The notes under the pieces were generated by a model that was given only the letters and a program-made list of their open reading frames with translations, did no database searches and was not told the origin of the DNA. The position numbers and the translations under genes were made by a program. A stretch of 64,000 bases of DNA from Pseudarthrobacter sp. NamE5. GTDB lineage: Bacteria > Actinomycetota > Actinomycetes > Actinomycetales > Micrococcaceae. How positions within the stretch are numbered: the stretch's first letter is position 1; every line of letters starts with the position of its first letter. This document shows positions 25,621-34,325 of this stretch, piece after piece. Location of the stretch: the NCBI RefSeq assembly GCF_005796225.1, contig NZ_VAHO01000006.1, forward strand, positions 124,001 through 188,000, written 5' to 3'.

Positions 25621-26706
25621 ATGACTACTCCCAGTCCCCTTTTGTCGCGCCCTGGCGCCGTCGAAGCGGCCGGCGCGGACGCCGGCGTCGCCGCCCACTA
25701 CGGTGAGCCCCTCCGTGAGCAGCGCGCCCTCGCGGCCGGAAGCGCCGTCGTCGACCTCTCCCACCGCGGCCTTGTCACCGTGGCCGGTCCGGACCGCCTA
25801 AGCTGGCTCAACACCCTCTCCTCTCAGCAGGTTGCCGGTCTCCGCCCGGCTGAGTCCAGCGAACTGCTCCTCCTGAGCGTCCAGGGCAGGATCGACTTTG
25901 ACGCCCGCGTCATTGATGACGGCGGGACCACCTGGCTGATTGTCGAGGCCGCCGAGGCCGCACCCCTGGCAGAGTTCCTCAACAGGATGAAGTTCATGCT
26001 GCGGGTCGAAATCGCGGATGTCTCCGCAGACCGGGCGGTCATCGGCAGCACCAAGACTGTGCCGGAGTGGCAGGACCTGCTGTTTTGGCAGGACCCGTGG
26101 CCGCACGTGGGGGCAGGCGGGTACTCCTACGCGACTGTTCCCGAGGCAAGCCACCCCGGGCTGGAACGCCCTTGGTTCGAATACCTGGTGCCCGCCGCCG
26201 AACTGGAGCAGAGGGTGGCGGAGCGCCCGCTCGCGGGAACGCTTGCGGCGGAAGCGCTGCGGGTGGCTGCCTGGCGGCCAAGGATCGGTGCCGAGACGGA
26301 CGACAAGACCATTCCGCACGAACTGGACCTCCTCCGCACAGCCGTCCACCTGGCCAAGGGCTGTTACAAGGGGCAGGAAACCATCGCACGCGTCCACAAC
26401 CTCGGGCACCCGCCCCGCCGCCTCGTCTTCCTGCAGCTGGACGGCTCGCAGCACACGCTGCCCCAGGCCGGAAGTCCGGTCCTGCTGGGGGAGCGGAAGG
26501 TAGGAACGGTCACCTCCGTGGCCCAGCACTACGAGATGGGCCCGGTTGCCCTGGCAGTCATAAAGCGATCCGTCGGCCCGGGTGAAATACTGACGGTCCT
26601 GGACGGTGATGAGCCTTATCCTGCCGCCCAGGAAATCATCGTTGCCCCTGACGCCGGCCAGGTCGTGGGGCGCCAGACCGGATTCCTCAAGGGGCCACGC
26701 ACATGA
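25621..26706 (+). CDS. ygfZ: Folate-binding protein YgfZ/GcvT-like
   Basis: Tetrahydrofolate-dependent protein that in bacteria supports iron-sulfur cluster enzymes. 361 aa. N-terminal GcvT-like domain and the diagnostic K-G-C-Y-x-G-Q-E motif (AKGCYKGQETIARV). ATG at 25621. The stop overlaps the ankyrin gene start (ATGA at 26703), so the two are coupled. No glycine-cleavage genes nearby, arguing against aminomethyltransferase. Confidence 0.9.
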   Translation: MTTPSPLLSRPGAVEAAGADAGVAAHYGEPLREQRALAAGSAVVDLSHRGLVTVAGPDRLSWLNTLSSQQVAGLRPAESSELLLLSVQGRIDFDARVIDDGGTTWLIVEAAEAAPLAEFLNRMKFMLRVEIADVSADRAVIGSTKTVPEWQDLLFWQDPWPHVGAGGYSYATVPEASHPGLERPWFEYLVPAAELEQRVAERPLAGTLAAEALRVAAWRPRIGAETDDKTIPHELDLLRTAVHLAKGCYKGQETIARVHNLGHPPRRLVFLQLDGSQHTLPQAGSPVLLGERKVGTVTSVAQHYEMGPVALAVIKRSVGPGEILTVLDGDEPYPAAQEIIVAPDAGQVVGRQTGFLKGPRT

Positions 26707-27110
26707 CCGAGAACACCGCCAATCCAACGGCAGGGCCCGACGACGAGACGCTGGCCCTGGCGGAGACGCTCTTCCAGGCTGCCAGGGAGGGGAATACCGC
26801 GCTGCTGGGTGCCTATCTCGACGCCGGGGCTCCCGCCACCCTGACAAACGCCGCCGGGGACTCGCTTCTGATGCTGGCCGCCTACCATGGCCATGCCGGG
26901 ACCGTTCAGCTGCTGCTGCAGCATGGCGCTGACGCCGGCGGCACCAACGACCGGGGCCAGACTCCGCTGGCCGGGGCCGCGTTCAAGGGCTACCCTGACG
27001 TGGCCCGCGTCCTGCTGGACGCCGGGGCCGATCCTGACGCCGGTACCCCGTCCGCCCGGGCCGCCGCCCAAATGTTCGCCCGCAAGGAGATCCTCGATCT
27101 CCTGGGCTAG
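26703..27110 (+). CDS. Ankyrin repeat protein
   Basis: 135 aa with about three ankyrin repeats: EGNTALLGAYLDAGAPATL, DSLLMLAAYHGHAGTVQLLL and QTPLAGAAFKGYPDVARVLL, ending with a helical cap (AQMFARKEILDLLG). No signal peptide, so a cytoplasmic protein-interaction module. Translationally coupled to the YgfZ gene (ATGA), which suggests it acts on or with that protein or with its Fe-S targets; that is inference. Confidence 0.85.
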   Translation: MTENTANPTAGPDDETLALAETLFQAAREGNTALLGAYLDAGAPATLTNAAGDSLLMLAAYHGHAGTVQLLLQHGADAGGTNDRGQTPLAGAAFKGYPDVARVLLDAGADPDAGTPSARAAAQMFARKEILDLLG

Positions 27111-27158
27111 TTTCGCCGGGTTCCGCCCGGCAGCCGACAACCCATCAAGGATGACCGG

Positions 27159-28697
27159 GTGGAAAACGTAGCAAAGCCCTGGCCGGCCCTGTGGTCGCTG
27201 GTGATCGGCTTCTTCATGATCCTGCTGGACACCAACATCGTGGCCGTGGCGAACCCACGGATCATGGAAGCCCTCCGCGCGGACATCAACTCGGTGATCT
27301 GGGTGACCAGCGCCTACCTCCTGGCCTACGCCGTCCCCCTGCTGGTCACAGGCAGGCTGGGAGACCGCTTCGGACCCAAGAAGCTCTACCTCACGGGCCT
27401 GGTGGTATTCACCCTCGCTTCGCTGTGGTGTGGGCTGTCCTCAAACGTTGAAACGCTCATCGCGGCGCGGGTGCTGCAGGGTCTCGGAGCCGCGATCATG
27501 ACGCCACAGACCATGGCGGTCATTACCCGAATTTTCCCGCCGGACCGACGGGGTGCGGCGATGTCCATCTGGGGTGCCACTGCCGGCATGGCCACCCTGG
27601 TGGGCCCCATCCTGGGCGGCCTGCTGGTGGACGGTCTTGGCTGGCAGTGGATCTTCTTCATCAACCTGCCCATCGGCGTCGCAGGCTTCGTCCTGGTGCT
27701 GCGGAACGTCCCTAGCCTCAGCACCCACCCACACAGGTTCGACATCCCCGGCGTCGTGCTCAGCGCCGTCGGACTGTTCCTGCTCGTCTTCGGAATCCAG
27801 GAAGGCGAGACGTACAACTGGGGCACCATCGCCGGGCCGGTCAGCGTGTGGGGACTCATTATTGCCGGGGTCGCCGTGCTGGCCGCGTTCGTGCTGTGGC
27901 AGCGGTTCAACAGGGGCGAGCCACTCCTGCCGCTGGGACTGTTCCGGGACCGGAACTTTTCCCTCGCCAACATCGGGATCACAGCGGTGGGCTTCACCGT
28001 GACCGCCTTCAGCCTGCCGCTGATCTTCTACTACCAGATGGTCCGCGGCCTTACCCCCACTCAGTCCGCGCTCCTGATGGTGCCCATGGCGCTGATCTCC
28101 GGCGGGCTGGCGCCGGTGGTCGGGAAGATCGTGGACCGGGTCAACCCCAAGTACCTGGCGGCGGGCGGCCTGGTACTTATGGCAGCGGCGCTGGTGTGGA
28201 ATTCCGTCCTCATGCAGCCGGGCACGCCCATCCTGATGTTCCTGTTGCCGAGTGCCGTCCTTGGCTTTGCAAACGCCGGGATCTGGGCTCCCCTGAGCAC
28301 CACCGCAACCAGGAACCTGCCGCCGCGTCAGGCCGGAGCAGGTTCCGGCGTCTACAACACCACCCGCCAGTTTGGCGCAGTGCTGGGCAGCGCCGCCATC
28401 GCCGTGCTCATCCAGGCACGGCTGGCTGCGGAGCTGCCGGCGGGCGGACCGGCGGGAGCAGCGGGTGAAGGGATGGCCCTGACAGGCTCCCTGCCGGAGG
28501 CCCTGCACAGCGGATTTTCGACGGCGATGGGCCAGTCGATCCTGCTGCCCGCTGCAGTGGTACTGGCGGGGGCCGCGGTGGCCCTGTTCTTCGCTAAACC
28601 CCAGCCCGTTGCCGGCTGGGGCGGGCGCGGCGAAGCCGCCCCGTCCGGTAAGGCGCTGTCAACCAAGGTGGACGCTGGTCTGGATTCCGCCGGCTGA
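27159..28697 (+). CDS. MFS drug efflux transporter, DHA2 family (14 segments)
   Basis: 512 aa, about 14 membrane segments, DHA2/EmrB-type proton antiporter of the inner membrane. Motif A LVTGRLGDRFGPKKLY after segment 2 and the DTNIVAVANPRI start of segment 1 are typical. GTG start with AAGGATG upstream. The 3' end overlaps the convergent GNAT gene by 39 bp. Substrate cannot be predicted; no TetR/MarR regulator is adjacent. Confidence 0.92.
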   Translation: MENVAKPWPALWSLVIGFFMILLDTNIVAVANPRIMEALRADINSVIWVTSAYLLAYAVPLLVTGRLGDRFGPKKLYLTGLVVFTLASLWCGLSSNVETLIAARVLQGLGAAIMTPQTMAVITRIFPPDRRGAAMSIWGATAGMATLVGPILGGLLVDGLGWQWIFFINLPIGVAGFVLVLRNVPSLSTHPHRFDIPGVVLSAVGLFLLVFGIQEGETYNWGTIAGPVSVWGLIIAGVAVLAAFVLWQRFNRGEPLLPLGLFRDRNFSLANIGITAVGFTVTAFSLPLIFYYQMVRGLTPTQSALLMVPMALISGGLAPVVGKIVDRVNPKYLAAGGLVLMAAALVWNSVLMQPGTPILMFLLPSAVLGFANAGIWAPLSTTATRNLPPRQAGAGSGVYNTTRQFGAVLGSAAIAVLIQARLAAELPAGGPAGAAGEGMALTGSLPEALHSGFSTAMGQSILLPAAVVLAGAAVALFFAKPQPVAGWGGRGEAAPSGKALSTKVDAGLDSAG

Positions 28698-29375
28698 CAA
28701 TCCCAGCTTCCGGGCCAGCGCCAGCGAGCCGGTATTGCTGACGTCGGTCCGCCACTGCAGGGTCAGCCCTGCAGTCAGTGCTTCATGGGCGGCGATGGAT
28801 GCAGCAAGTGTTCCCAGGCCCCGCCGCCGCCACTCCGGATCCACCAGGACACCCAGGTGGGCCAGCAGCCCTTCCCACTCCGCATACGCCCCGCACGCCA
28901 GCGGCACCCTGCGGCCGTCAATCTCGTGGACAACCGTGTAGCGGTTCTCCAGGTCCGACAAGCCAACCTCGTTGACGTCATCGGGCGGGCAGCGGCTTTC
29001 AAGCTCGATCGCCTCCGGGTTCCCGTGGGAGACGGTCATGTCCTTTGCCGGCTGCTTGACGGGCAGGTCATCCGCGAAGAAGAGTGCCGCAGCGCCCAGT
29101 CCGTGGCCGCCATGGGACCGGGTGAGGGTCAGGAGCGTGACGTGCTGCGCCATCTCCTCATCCGGGATGTTTGCAGCGGCGTCGATGATCCACTGCGGAC
29201 CCACCAGGGCAGAGCTTCCGAACAGCCGGATGAACTCCACGGTGCGTACTGACTCGTCGGCACGCACGATCCGTTGTCCGCTCGCCAGTGCTGAGCTGAA
29301 AGCGTTGTCCTCCAGGCCCAGGCGCCGTGCCCAGGCAAGCTGGATGATGGCGGCGGAACCGGGATCCAGTGTCAT
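28659..29375 (-). CDS. GNAT family N-acetyltransferase
   Basis: 238 aa. C-terminal acetyl-CoA site LGVLVDPEWRRRGLGTLAASIAAHE. The N-terminal half (ARRLGLEDNAF..., GPQWIIDAA) is unassigned. ATG at 29375 follows TAGGCT by 6 nt, so leaderless. Substrate unknown. Its end overlaps the MFS gene by 39 bp, so the two are convergent rather than cotranscribed. Confidence 0.85.
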   Translation of the reverse strand: MTLDPGSAAIIQLAWARRLGLEDNAFSSALASGQRIVRADESVRTVEFIRLFGSSALVGPQWIIDAAANIPDEEMAQHVTLLTLTRSHGGHGLGAAALFFADDLPVKQPAKDMTVSHGNPEAIELESRCPPDDVNEVGLSDLENRYTVVHEIDGRRVPLACGAYAEWEGLLAHLGVLVDPEWRRRGLGTLAASIAAHEALTAGLTLQWRTDVSNTGSLALARKLGLSAGGIQTSVHLG

Positions 29376-29381
29376 GCTCCC

Positions 29382-29387
29382 AGCCTA
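29382..29387 (-). promoter_or_regulatory. -10 element TAGGCT, leaderless type
   Basis: Minus strand TAGGCT, 6 nt (GGGAGC), ATG at 29375. Confidence 0.5.
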
Positions 29388-29438
29388 GGACGGACAGCAG
29401 GCCCAGCCGAACAGGACACCACGGCCAGGCAGGACTGC

Positions 29439-30464
29439 TCAGCCAAACAGGACGGCGGCTTCGTCGTAGCGCTTCTGCGGGACGGTCTTGAGCTGGCCGA
29501 GTGCTGCCTGGAAACCAACATGCTCGATGTCCGTGCCTTTGAGCGCCACCATGGTGCCCCAATAGCCCTCCACCACGGAGTCGATGGCTGCCATGCCAAG
29601 CCGGGTGGCGAGGACCCGGTCGAAGGCGGAGGGGACGCCGCCGCGCTGGATGTGGCCCAGGATGGTGGCGCGTGTTTCGATGCCGGTCCGGGCTTCGAGC
29701 TCGGGGGCGAGCTGGTCTGCGATGCCGCCGAGGCGGGGGCGGCCAAAGGTGTCTAGCCCGCGTTCGGAGTGGGGGGTTTCCATATGTTCCGGAACAAAGC
29801 CTTCGGCCACGACAACCAGCGGTGCGCGGCCGCGGGCGTGGGCTTCCTTCACCCACTCGGTGATCTGCTCGATGCTGACCTTCTGCTCAGGGATGAGGAT
29901 GGCGTGGGCTCCTGCTGCCATGCCTGCGTGCAGGGCGATCCAGCCGACGTGCCGGCCCATGACTTCGGCGATCATGCAGCGGTGGTGGGACTCGCCGGTG
30001 GTGCGGAGCCGGTCGATGGCTTCGGTGGCGATCTGGACGGCGGTGTCGAAGCCGAAGGTGTAGTCGGTGGCGTCGAGGTCGTTGTCCACGGTCTTGGGAA
30101 CACCGACGATCTTCAGCCCGGCGTCGGTGAGGCGCTTGGCGGCGGCCAGGGTTCCTTCACCGCCGATGGCGATGATGGCATCGATGCCCAGGCGGTCCAT
30201 GTGGGCCTTGATGACCTCGGGGCCGCCGCCGTTTTCGAAGGGGTTGGTGCGGGAGGTGCCGAGGATGGTGCCGCCCTGCTTTGCGATGCCGCGGACCATG
30301 GTCCGGGGGATGTCGATGATGTCGCCCTCAACAACGCCGCGCCATCCGTCGAGGAAACCGACGAATTCGTGGCCGTGGATAGCTATGCCTTTGAGTACGG
30401 CGCCGCGGATCACGGCGTTCAATCCGGGGCAGTCGCCACCGCTGGTAAGGATTCCAATTTTCAT
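29439..30464 (-). CDS. pfkA: 6-phosphofructokinase
   Basis: Phosphorylates fructose 6-phosphate in glycolysis. 341 aa, group III actinobacterial type. N-terminal GILTSGGDCPGLNAVIRG; GGEGT in the nucleotide loop, where Gly (rather than Asp of GGEDT) marks ATP-using enzymes in this group; catalytic PKTVDNDL; MGRHVGWIALHAG. ATG at 30464; the ORF runs on to 30509 but the family starts at MKIG. Confidence 0.95.
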   Translation of the reverse strand: MKIGILTSGGDCPGLNAVIRGAVLKGIAIHGHEFVGFLDGWRGVVEGDIIDIPRTMVRGIAKQGGTILGTSRTNPFENGGGPEVIKAHMDRLGIDAIIAIGGEGTLAAAKRLTDAGLKIVGVPKTVDNDLDATDYTFGFDTAVQIATEAIDRLRTTGESHHRCMIAEVMGRHVGWIALHAGMAAGAHAILIPEQKVSIEQITEWVKEAHARGRAPLVVVAEGFVPEHMETPHSERGLDTFGRPRLGGIADQLAPELEARTGIETRATILGHIQRGGVPSAFDRVLATRLGMAAIDSVVEGYWGTMVALKGTDIEHVGFQAALGQLKTVPQKRYDEAAVLFG

Positions 30465-30524
30465 GTCTCGCTCAAATCCTGGGGAGAGGGTATACAGGCA
30501 GAGCGCCACGCTGAGCTCACATAG

Positions 30525-30530
30525 AGTCTA
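30525..30530 (-). promoter_or_regulatory. -10 element TAGACT, pfkA
   Basis: TAGACT on the minus strand, about 60 nt before the pfkA start, so a normal leader. No -35 at good spacing. Confidence 0.4.
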
Positions 30531-30565
30531 GTGCGGTGTGTGCGGTACGACACAAACCGGTTACA

Positions 30566-30603
30566 CAAGGGCCCCGCTCCAGGCAGCAGGAGCGGGGCCC
30601 TTG
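30566..30603 (-). terminator. Terminator after the PspC/LiaF-like operon
   Basis: Perfect 15-bp stem CAAGGGCCCCGCTCC (30566-30580) with 30589-30603 and 8-nt loop, 23 nt beyond the stop of the last operon gene. Weak T-run. Confidence 0.8.
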
Positions 30604-30626
30604 TCCAGACGGCCTTGTGAGGAAGT

Positions 30627-30884
30627 TTACGGGCGGTTCAGGGCCCGCCGTTCAAGGAAGGACTGCAGCGGAATAACGTTCCGCTGGTCCGGCAGGATGG
30701 CCCAGGCGAGGAGGTAAAAGACGAAGGCCGGGCCGGGGAGGAGGCAAAAGAGGAGGAACGCGATGCGGACGTAGGCCACGTCCACGTTGAGCTTCGCTGC
30801 GATTCCGCCGAGCACGCCCCCAAGGATGCGTTGCGGTCCGCGTTTCAGGCCCATGCCCCTGACGATGCTGAAGAACTTGTCCAT
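30627..30884 (-). CDS. Single PspC-domain membrane protein
   Basis: 85 aa. Most of the protein is a PspC domain: KRGPQRILGGVLGGIAAKLNVD, then a hydrophobic segment (IAFLLFCLLPGPAFVFYLLAWAIL) ending PDQR. PspC domains sense or transmit envelope stress in phage-shock and Lia systems. Third minus-strand gene of the cluster, 3 nt after its neighbour. Probably a small regulatory or scaffold component. Confidence 0.8.
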   Translation of the reverse strand: MDKFFSIVRGMGLKRGPQRILGGVLGGIAAKLNVDVAYVRIAFLLFCLLPGPAFVFYLLAWAILPDQRNVIPLQSFLERRALNRP

Positions 30885-30887
30885 GGC

Positions 30888-31172
30888 TTAAGACTTCCCT
30901 GTTGTGGTGCCGTTGTCACGTTTCCGGGCCGAGAGGAGACCCCCGACCACCAGTGCCGCGCCTGCCCCGATCATGAGCCCGATCAGGACGTAGGTCCCGT
31001 TCAGGGTGACGATGCCCAGTTGCGCGATGATGATCAGCGCGGCGAGGGCCAGGACTATCAGGCCCCAGACGATGGTTCCCACCCGCGCCCCGGAAGGCTG
31101 GGCAGGGAAGTCGCCTCCCGCCGTCGTGCTTCCCGGAGCGTAGGGGTCCGGTGCCGGTGTTTGGCTGCTCAT
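30888..31172 (-). CDS. Two-segment membrane protein of the PspC cluster
   Basis: 94 aa. Disordered Pro/Ser-rich start (SSQTPAPDPYAPG), two hydrophobic segments (about 31-51 and 57-80), then a charged tail (RKRDNGTTTGK). ATG is 1 nt after the stop of the LiaF-like gene, so coupled. Family not recognised; the position suggests a role in the same envelope-stress response. Confidence 0.75.
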   Translation of the reverse strand: MSSQTPAPDPYAPGSTTAGGDFPAQPSGARVGTIVWGLIVLALAALIIIAQLGIVTLNGTYVLIGLMIGAGAALVVGGLLSARKRDNGTTTGKS

Positions 31173-31173
31173 G

Positions 31174-32730
31174 TCAGTTACCTTCCTGGATGGTGACGTT
31201 GCTGACGGTGCCGTTAATCTGGATCACCAGGTGGCTGCCGGGCTTGTCGGTGTTGTAGCTGCTTTCGCGGGTGGTGATGCCTCCGCGCTGGTCCCCGCGT
31301 TCGTTCAGGTTGCCGAGGGTCATGTCTGCCCTGACCTCCACGGGCACGTCATCCGGGATGAGCACCGTGACGTTGCTGGCCGTGACGTCCAGCGGGACGC
31401 GAACTTCCGATTCAAGCGGGGCCTCCAGGGCCAGTTCCGTCAGGTCAACGGTTCCGCTGCCGGCGGTGATGTCGAACCCGTCGCTTGCCTGCTGGATGCT
31501 CGTGGGTGTCCAGTCAAAGTCCTGGAACCGGACGCGCTCGCCATTGTTGCCCACCACGTTGAAGATTCCTCCCGTGATAAGGGCTGCCACTGCGAAGAAT
31601 GAGAGGATGCCCGATGTCCTGCCGCGAAGGCCGAGGAGGACGATGCCAATGCCGAGGACGGCTGCGGCGCTGGCCCATGCGATGGCGTTGGCTGAATCGC
31701 CGAGGTCGATGATGTTCGTGAGGTCCAGCGCCTTCAGCCCCGCGCCCACCAACAGGGCGCTGCCGGCGGCGATGGCGACGGCGGGGGCCCCGGGACCGGT
31801 TGGCCGCACCTTGGGTGCGGGCGGAGGAACAGGCGATGGGCTGCTGCCACCGTATCCTCCGGTGCCCCATCCCGAACCGCCGGACCCGCTGGTTCCGTAC
31901 GGATTGCCGCTGAACGGGCCGCTGCCTGCGATATCCGAATAGGGCGGAGTTGTTGGACCGGTGGTGCCGGTTGAGTAGGCGGCGGTGGTGCCGGACGCGG
32001 CTGCACCCTGCGGGGTTCCTGCAGCGGTTTTGTTCCGCTGGACCAGGTAGTAGATCAGGTAGATGGCGCCGCCGACCCAGAACACGGTCCACAGGAAGGG
32101 TCCGAAGCCGTGATTGTTCCAGCCCCAGAAGCCGTTGCCCAGGCCGCTGAATCCGAGCACCACGGTGATCAGGGAACCCGTCATGCCGCTGGTCCATCGG
32201 CCTGCGCCGGCTTCCTGGACATGAATCCTGCCGTCGGGCTCGGGCAGGAAGGCCCAGGCCAGGCCGTAGAAAAGCACGCCGATGCCGGCGAAGAGGGCAA
32301 GGATGATGAAGACGCCGCGGACAATCAGCGGATCGATTCCCATGCGCTGCGCGATTCCGTTGGAGACGCCGCCCACCCAGCGGTCCTGGCCGCGGGTGAT
32401 TCCCTGGCTGCGCACCCAGGTGAAGAAATCCGTTTGCTGGTTTGGCGCGCCAGGGTAGGAGTAGCTTCCGGCGGCCGGGCCGTCCTGCACCGGGGGAATC
32501 CGGGGTGGCGGATCGTTCGGGCCGGGATCCTGCCGCCGTGGTTCACTTGCTGATTCGCTCGTTGATCCATGAGTGGAGTCCTGCGATGACGCAGACTGCG
32601 GTGGTGGCGGCAGCAGGGGCTCAGTGCGGTTTTCCCGGCTGGAAAGGGGCTCTGTTGGGTTTTCGTTTTCCCGGTTGGCGGGGGGTTCCGTGGGCGTGCT
32701 GTCGTTCGGGGTGGGAGTGTGCGGGTTCAT
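31174..32730 (-). CDS. PspC domain + LiaF-like C-terminal domain protein
   Basis: 518 aa membrane protein. Residues 1-85 are disordered and Pro/Ser/Thr-rich. PspC domain at about 90-155 (RWVGGVSNGIAQRMGIDPLIVRG, ALFAGIGVLFYGLAWAFLPEPDG). A central region with several membrane segments alternates with a Gly/Ser/Pro linker. The final ~120 residues are a beta-rich domain (FDITAGSGTVDL, VRVPLDVTASNVTVLIPDDV, LGNLNE) of the LiaF/DUF2154 type. LiaF proteins inhibit the LiaS kinase, and a PspC-containing kinase lies divergently next door, so this is probably its inhibitor or stress sensor (inference). First gene of the minus-strand operon. Confidence 0.82.
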   Translation of the reverse strand: MNPHTPTPNDSTPTEPPANRENENPTEPLSSRENRTEPLLPPPPQSASSQDSTHGSTSESASEPRRQDPGPNDPPPRIPPVQDGPAAGSYSYPGAPNQQTDFFTWVRSQGITRGQDRWVGGVSNGIAQRMGIDPLIVRGVFIILALFAGIGVLFYGLAWAFLPEPDGRIHVQEAGAGRWTSGMTGSLITVVLGFSGLGNGFWGWNNHGFGPFLWTVFWVGGAIYLIYYLVQRNKTAAGTPQGAAASGTTAAYSTGTTGPTTPPYSDIAGSGPFSGNPYGTSGSGGSGWGTGGYGGSSPSPVPPPAPKVRPTGPGAPAVAIAAGSALLVGAGLKALDLTNIIDLGDSANAIAWASAAAVLGIGIVLLGLRGRTSGILSFFAVAALITGGIFNVVGNNGERVRFQDFDWTPTSIQQASDGFDITAGSGTVDLTELALEAPLESEVRVPLDVTASNVTVLIPDDVPVEVRADMTLGNLNERGDQRGGITTRESSYNTDKPGSHLVIQINGTVSNVTIQEGN

Positions 32731-32777
32731 GCTTCGATCCTTCCGTTCGCGGTACAGCGCCCTCTACTGGGGGACAC

Positions 32778-32810
32778 CCTGAACTGTCCCTGAGAGGCCC
32801 CCGGTTCAGG
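32778..32810. promoter_or_regulatory. Inverted repeat in PspC/LiaF divergent promoter region
   Basis: CCTGAAC (32778-32784) and GTTCAGG (32804-32810), perfect 7-bp arms with 19 nt between, in the 125-nt gap between the divergent operons. Also a CGTTCAG half-site near 32820. A candidate operator for the LuxR-type regulator. Confidence 0.4.
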
Positions 32811-32855
32811 CTTAAAGCGCGTTCAGAAAACCCTGATCCGTGCTTGGATTGATTC

Positions 32856-34325
32856 ATGACATCCGCCCCGGAACGCCCGCCGCTGGTCCGCCGCAGCGAC
32901 CGGTTCATTGCGGGCGTTTGCTCCGGCCTGGCCGTGCATCTTGGGCTGCCGGTGAACACCGTACGCCTGGTGATGGTGCTTGCGTCCTTCGCCGGTGGTG
33001 TAGGCGTCGTCTTTTACGCCTGGCTGTGGATCATGGTTCCCACCGCGTATGAAAACGCGCGGCGGCAGGGGCGCCGGCCGGCGTCGCCCATTGCTCCCGC
33101 CGTGAGCGGTGCGCCATTGACGGCCGCGGGGCTGCCCTCCGAAGCCCACCCTGGTGGCGAGGCCGGCCAGGGGCCAAGGGGACGAGCCGACGCAGGCAGG
33201 GGCACCGCCCAGGCGGGCGGCGGCACTGCCTCCGGCGGAGCCGGCGGGCCCGGCGGTGACGGACCGGCTGTGGAAGCGGCACGTTCGCCATGGTTGCGGC
33301 TCCAGGACATGCGGTACGGGAAGGAGATCCTGCTCGGCGTTGCGCTGCTGCTGGTGGCGGGCATCCTGACTGTGCAGTTGCTGGGCGTGGACGTCCCCTT
33401 GGAAACCCTGATTCCGGCGGCTGCTGTTCTTGGTGGTGCATCCATAGCCTGGATGCAGCTCGATGAGACCCGGCGCGCAGGCCTCGTGGACAAGACCAAA
33501 GCTGACCAGGCCGGCGGTTGGGCACGGCTCGCGGCCGGGCTGGCGCTGGTAGTGGCCGGCGTGCTGGTCATGGTGTCCGGCTCCGGTTCATGGGAACAGA
33601 CCTGGCTGGCGTTGCTGGCGTCCGTCGCCGTTCTTGGCGGGGTGGTGCTGGTCCTGCTCCCGTGGGGGCTGAAGTTCTGGCGGGACCTGGAGGCTGAGCG
33701 GGCCGGCCGCATCCGGGAAACCGAGCGCGCGGAGATCGCCGCGCACCTTCACGATTCGGTGCTCCAGACACTTGCACTGATCCAACGGCGCGCGGCCAAC
33801 GAACACGACGTCGTCCGCCTCGCCCGCGCGCAGGAACGGGAACTCCGGAGCTGGCTGTTCGATGACCCCGGCAAGGATGCCGGGCAGTTGTCAGACCGGA
33901 TCAAGGCCGTGGCCGCGGAGGTGGAGGACCTGCTGGGCAACGCGGTGGAGGTGGTCAGCGTGGGGGATACCGCCGTCACCGAGGGCCACGAGGCCTTGAT
34001 CCAGGCCAGCCGCGAGGCCATGCTCAATGCCTCCCGCCACGGCGGAGGCACGGTGTCGGTGTACCTGGAGGTATCCGGTGCGCGGGCGGAAGTCTTCATC
34101 AAGGACCGCGGCCCGGGCTTCGAACTGCTGCACGTCCCGGAAGACCGGCTGGGCGTGCGGGAATCCATCATCGGCCGGATGAACCGGCACGGCGGCAGTG
34201 CCACCATCACCAGCACCAGCGACGGTACGGAAGTGCGGCTGAGCTTCCCGGCTGCGCAGGCGGAGAAGTTTCCGCCGGTGCAGCCAGACAGGGTGCAGCC
34301 GGCCACTACGGAAGGAAGACCATGA
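32856..34325 (+). CDS. PspC-domain sensor histidine kinase (LiaS/DesK-like)
   Basis: 489 aa membrane kinase. PspC domain at about 10-65 (RRSDRFIAGVCSGLAVHLGLP) with a membrane segment, a Gly/Ala-rich linker, then four or so membrane segments (about 150-280) and a HisKA_3 dimerisation helix with the phospho-His H299 in AAHLHDSVLQTLAL. HATPase motifs follow (EAMLNASRHGG, VFIKDRGPGF, ESIIGRMNRHGG). ATGA overlap couples it to the response regulator. Fusion of a PspC domain to the kinase is a known actinobacterial arrangement. Confidence 0.93.
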   Translation: MTSAPERPPLVRRSDRFIAGVCSGLAVHLGLPVNTVRLVMVLASFAGGVGVVFYAWLWIMVPTAYENARRQGRRPASPIAPAVSGAPLTAAGLPSEAHPGGEAGQGPRGRADAGRGTAQAGGGTASGGAGGPGGDGPAVEAARSPWLRLQDMRYGKEILLGVALLLVAGILTVQLLGVDVPLETLIPAAAVLGGASIAWMQLDETRRAGLVDKTKADQAGGWARLAAGLALVVAGVLVMVSGSGSWEQTWLALLASVAVLGGVVLVLLPWGLKFWRDLEAERAGRIRETERAEIAAHLHDSVLQTLALIQRRAANEHDVVRLARAQERELRSWLFDDPGKDAGQLSDRIKAVAAEVEDLLGNAVEVVSVGDTAVTEGHEALIQASREAMLNASRHGGGTVSVYLEVSGARAEVFIKDRGPGFELLHVPEDRLGVRESIIGRMNRHGGSATITSTSDGTEVRLSFPAAQAEKFPPVQPDRVQPATTEGRP

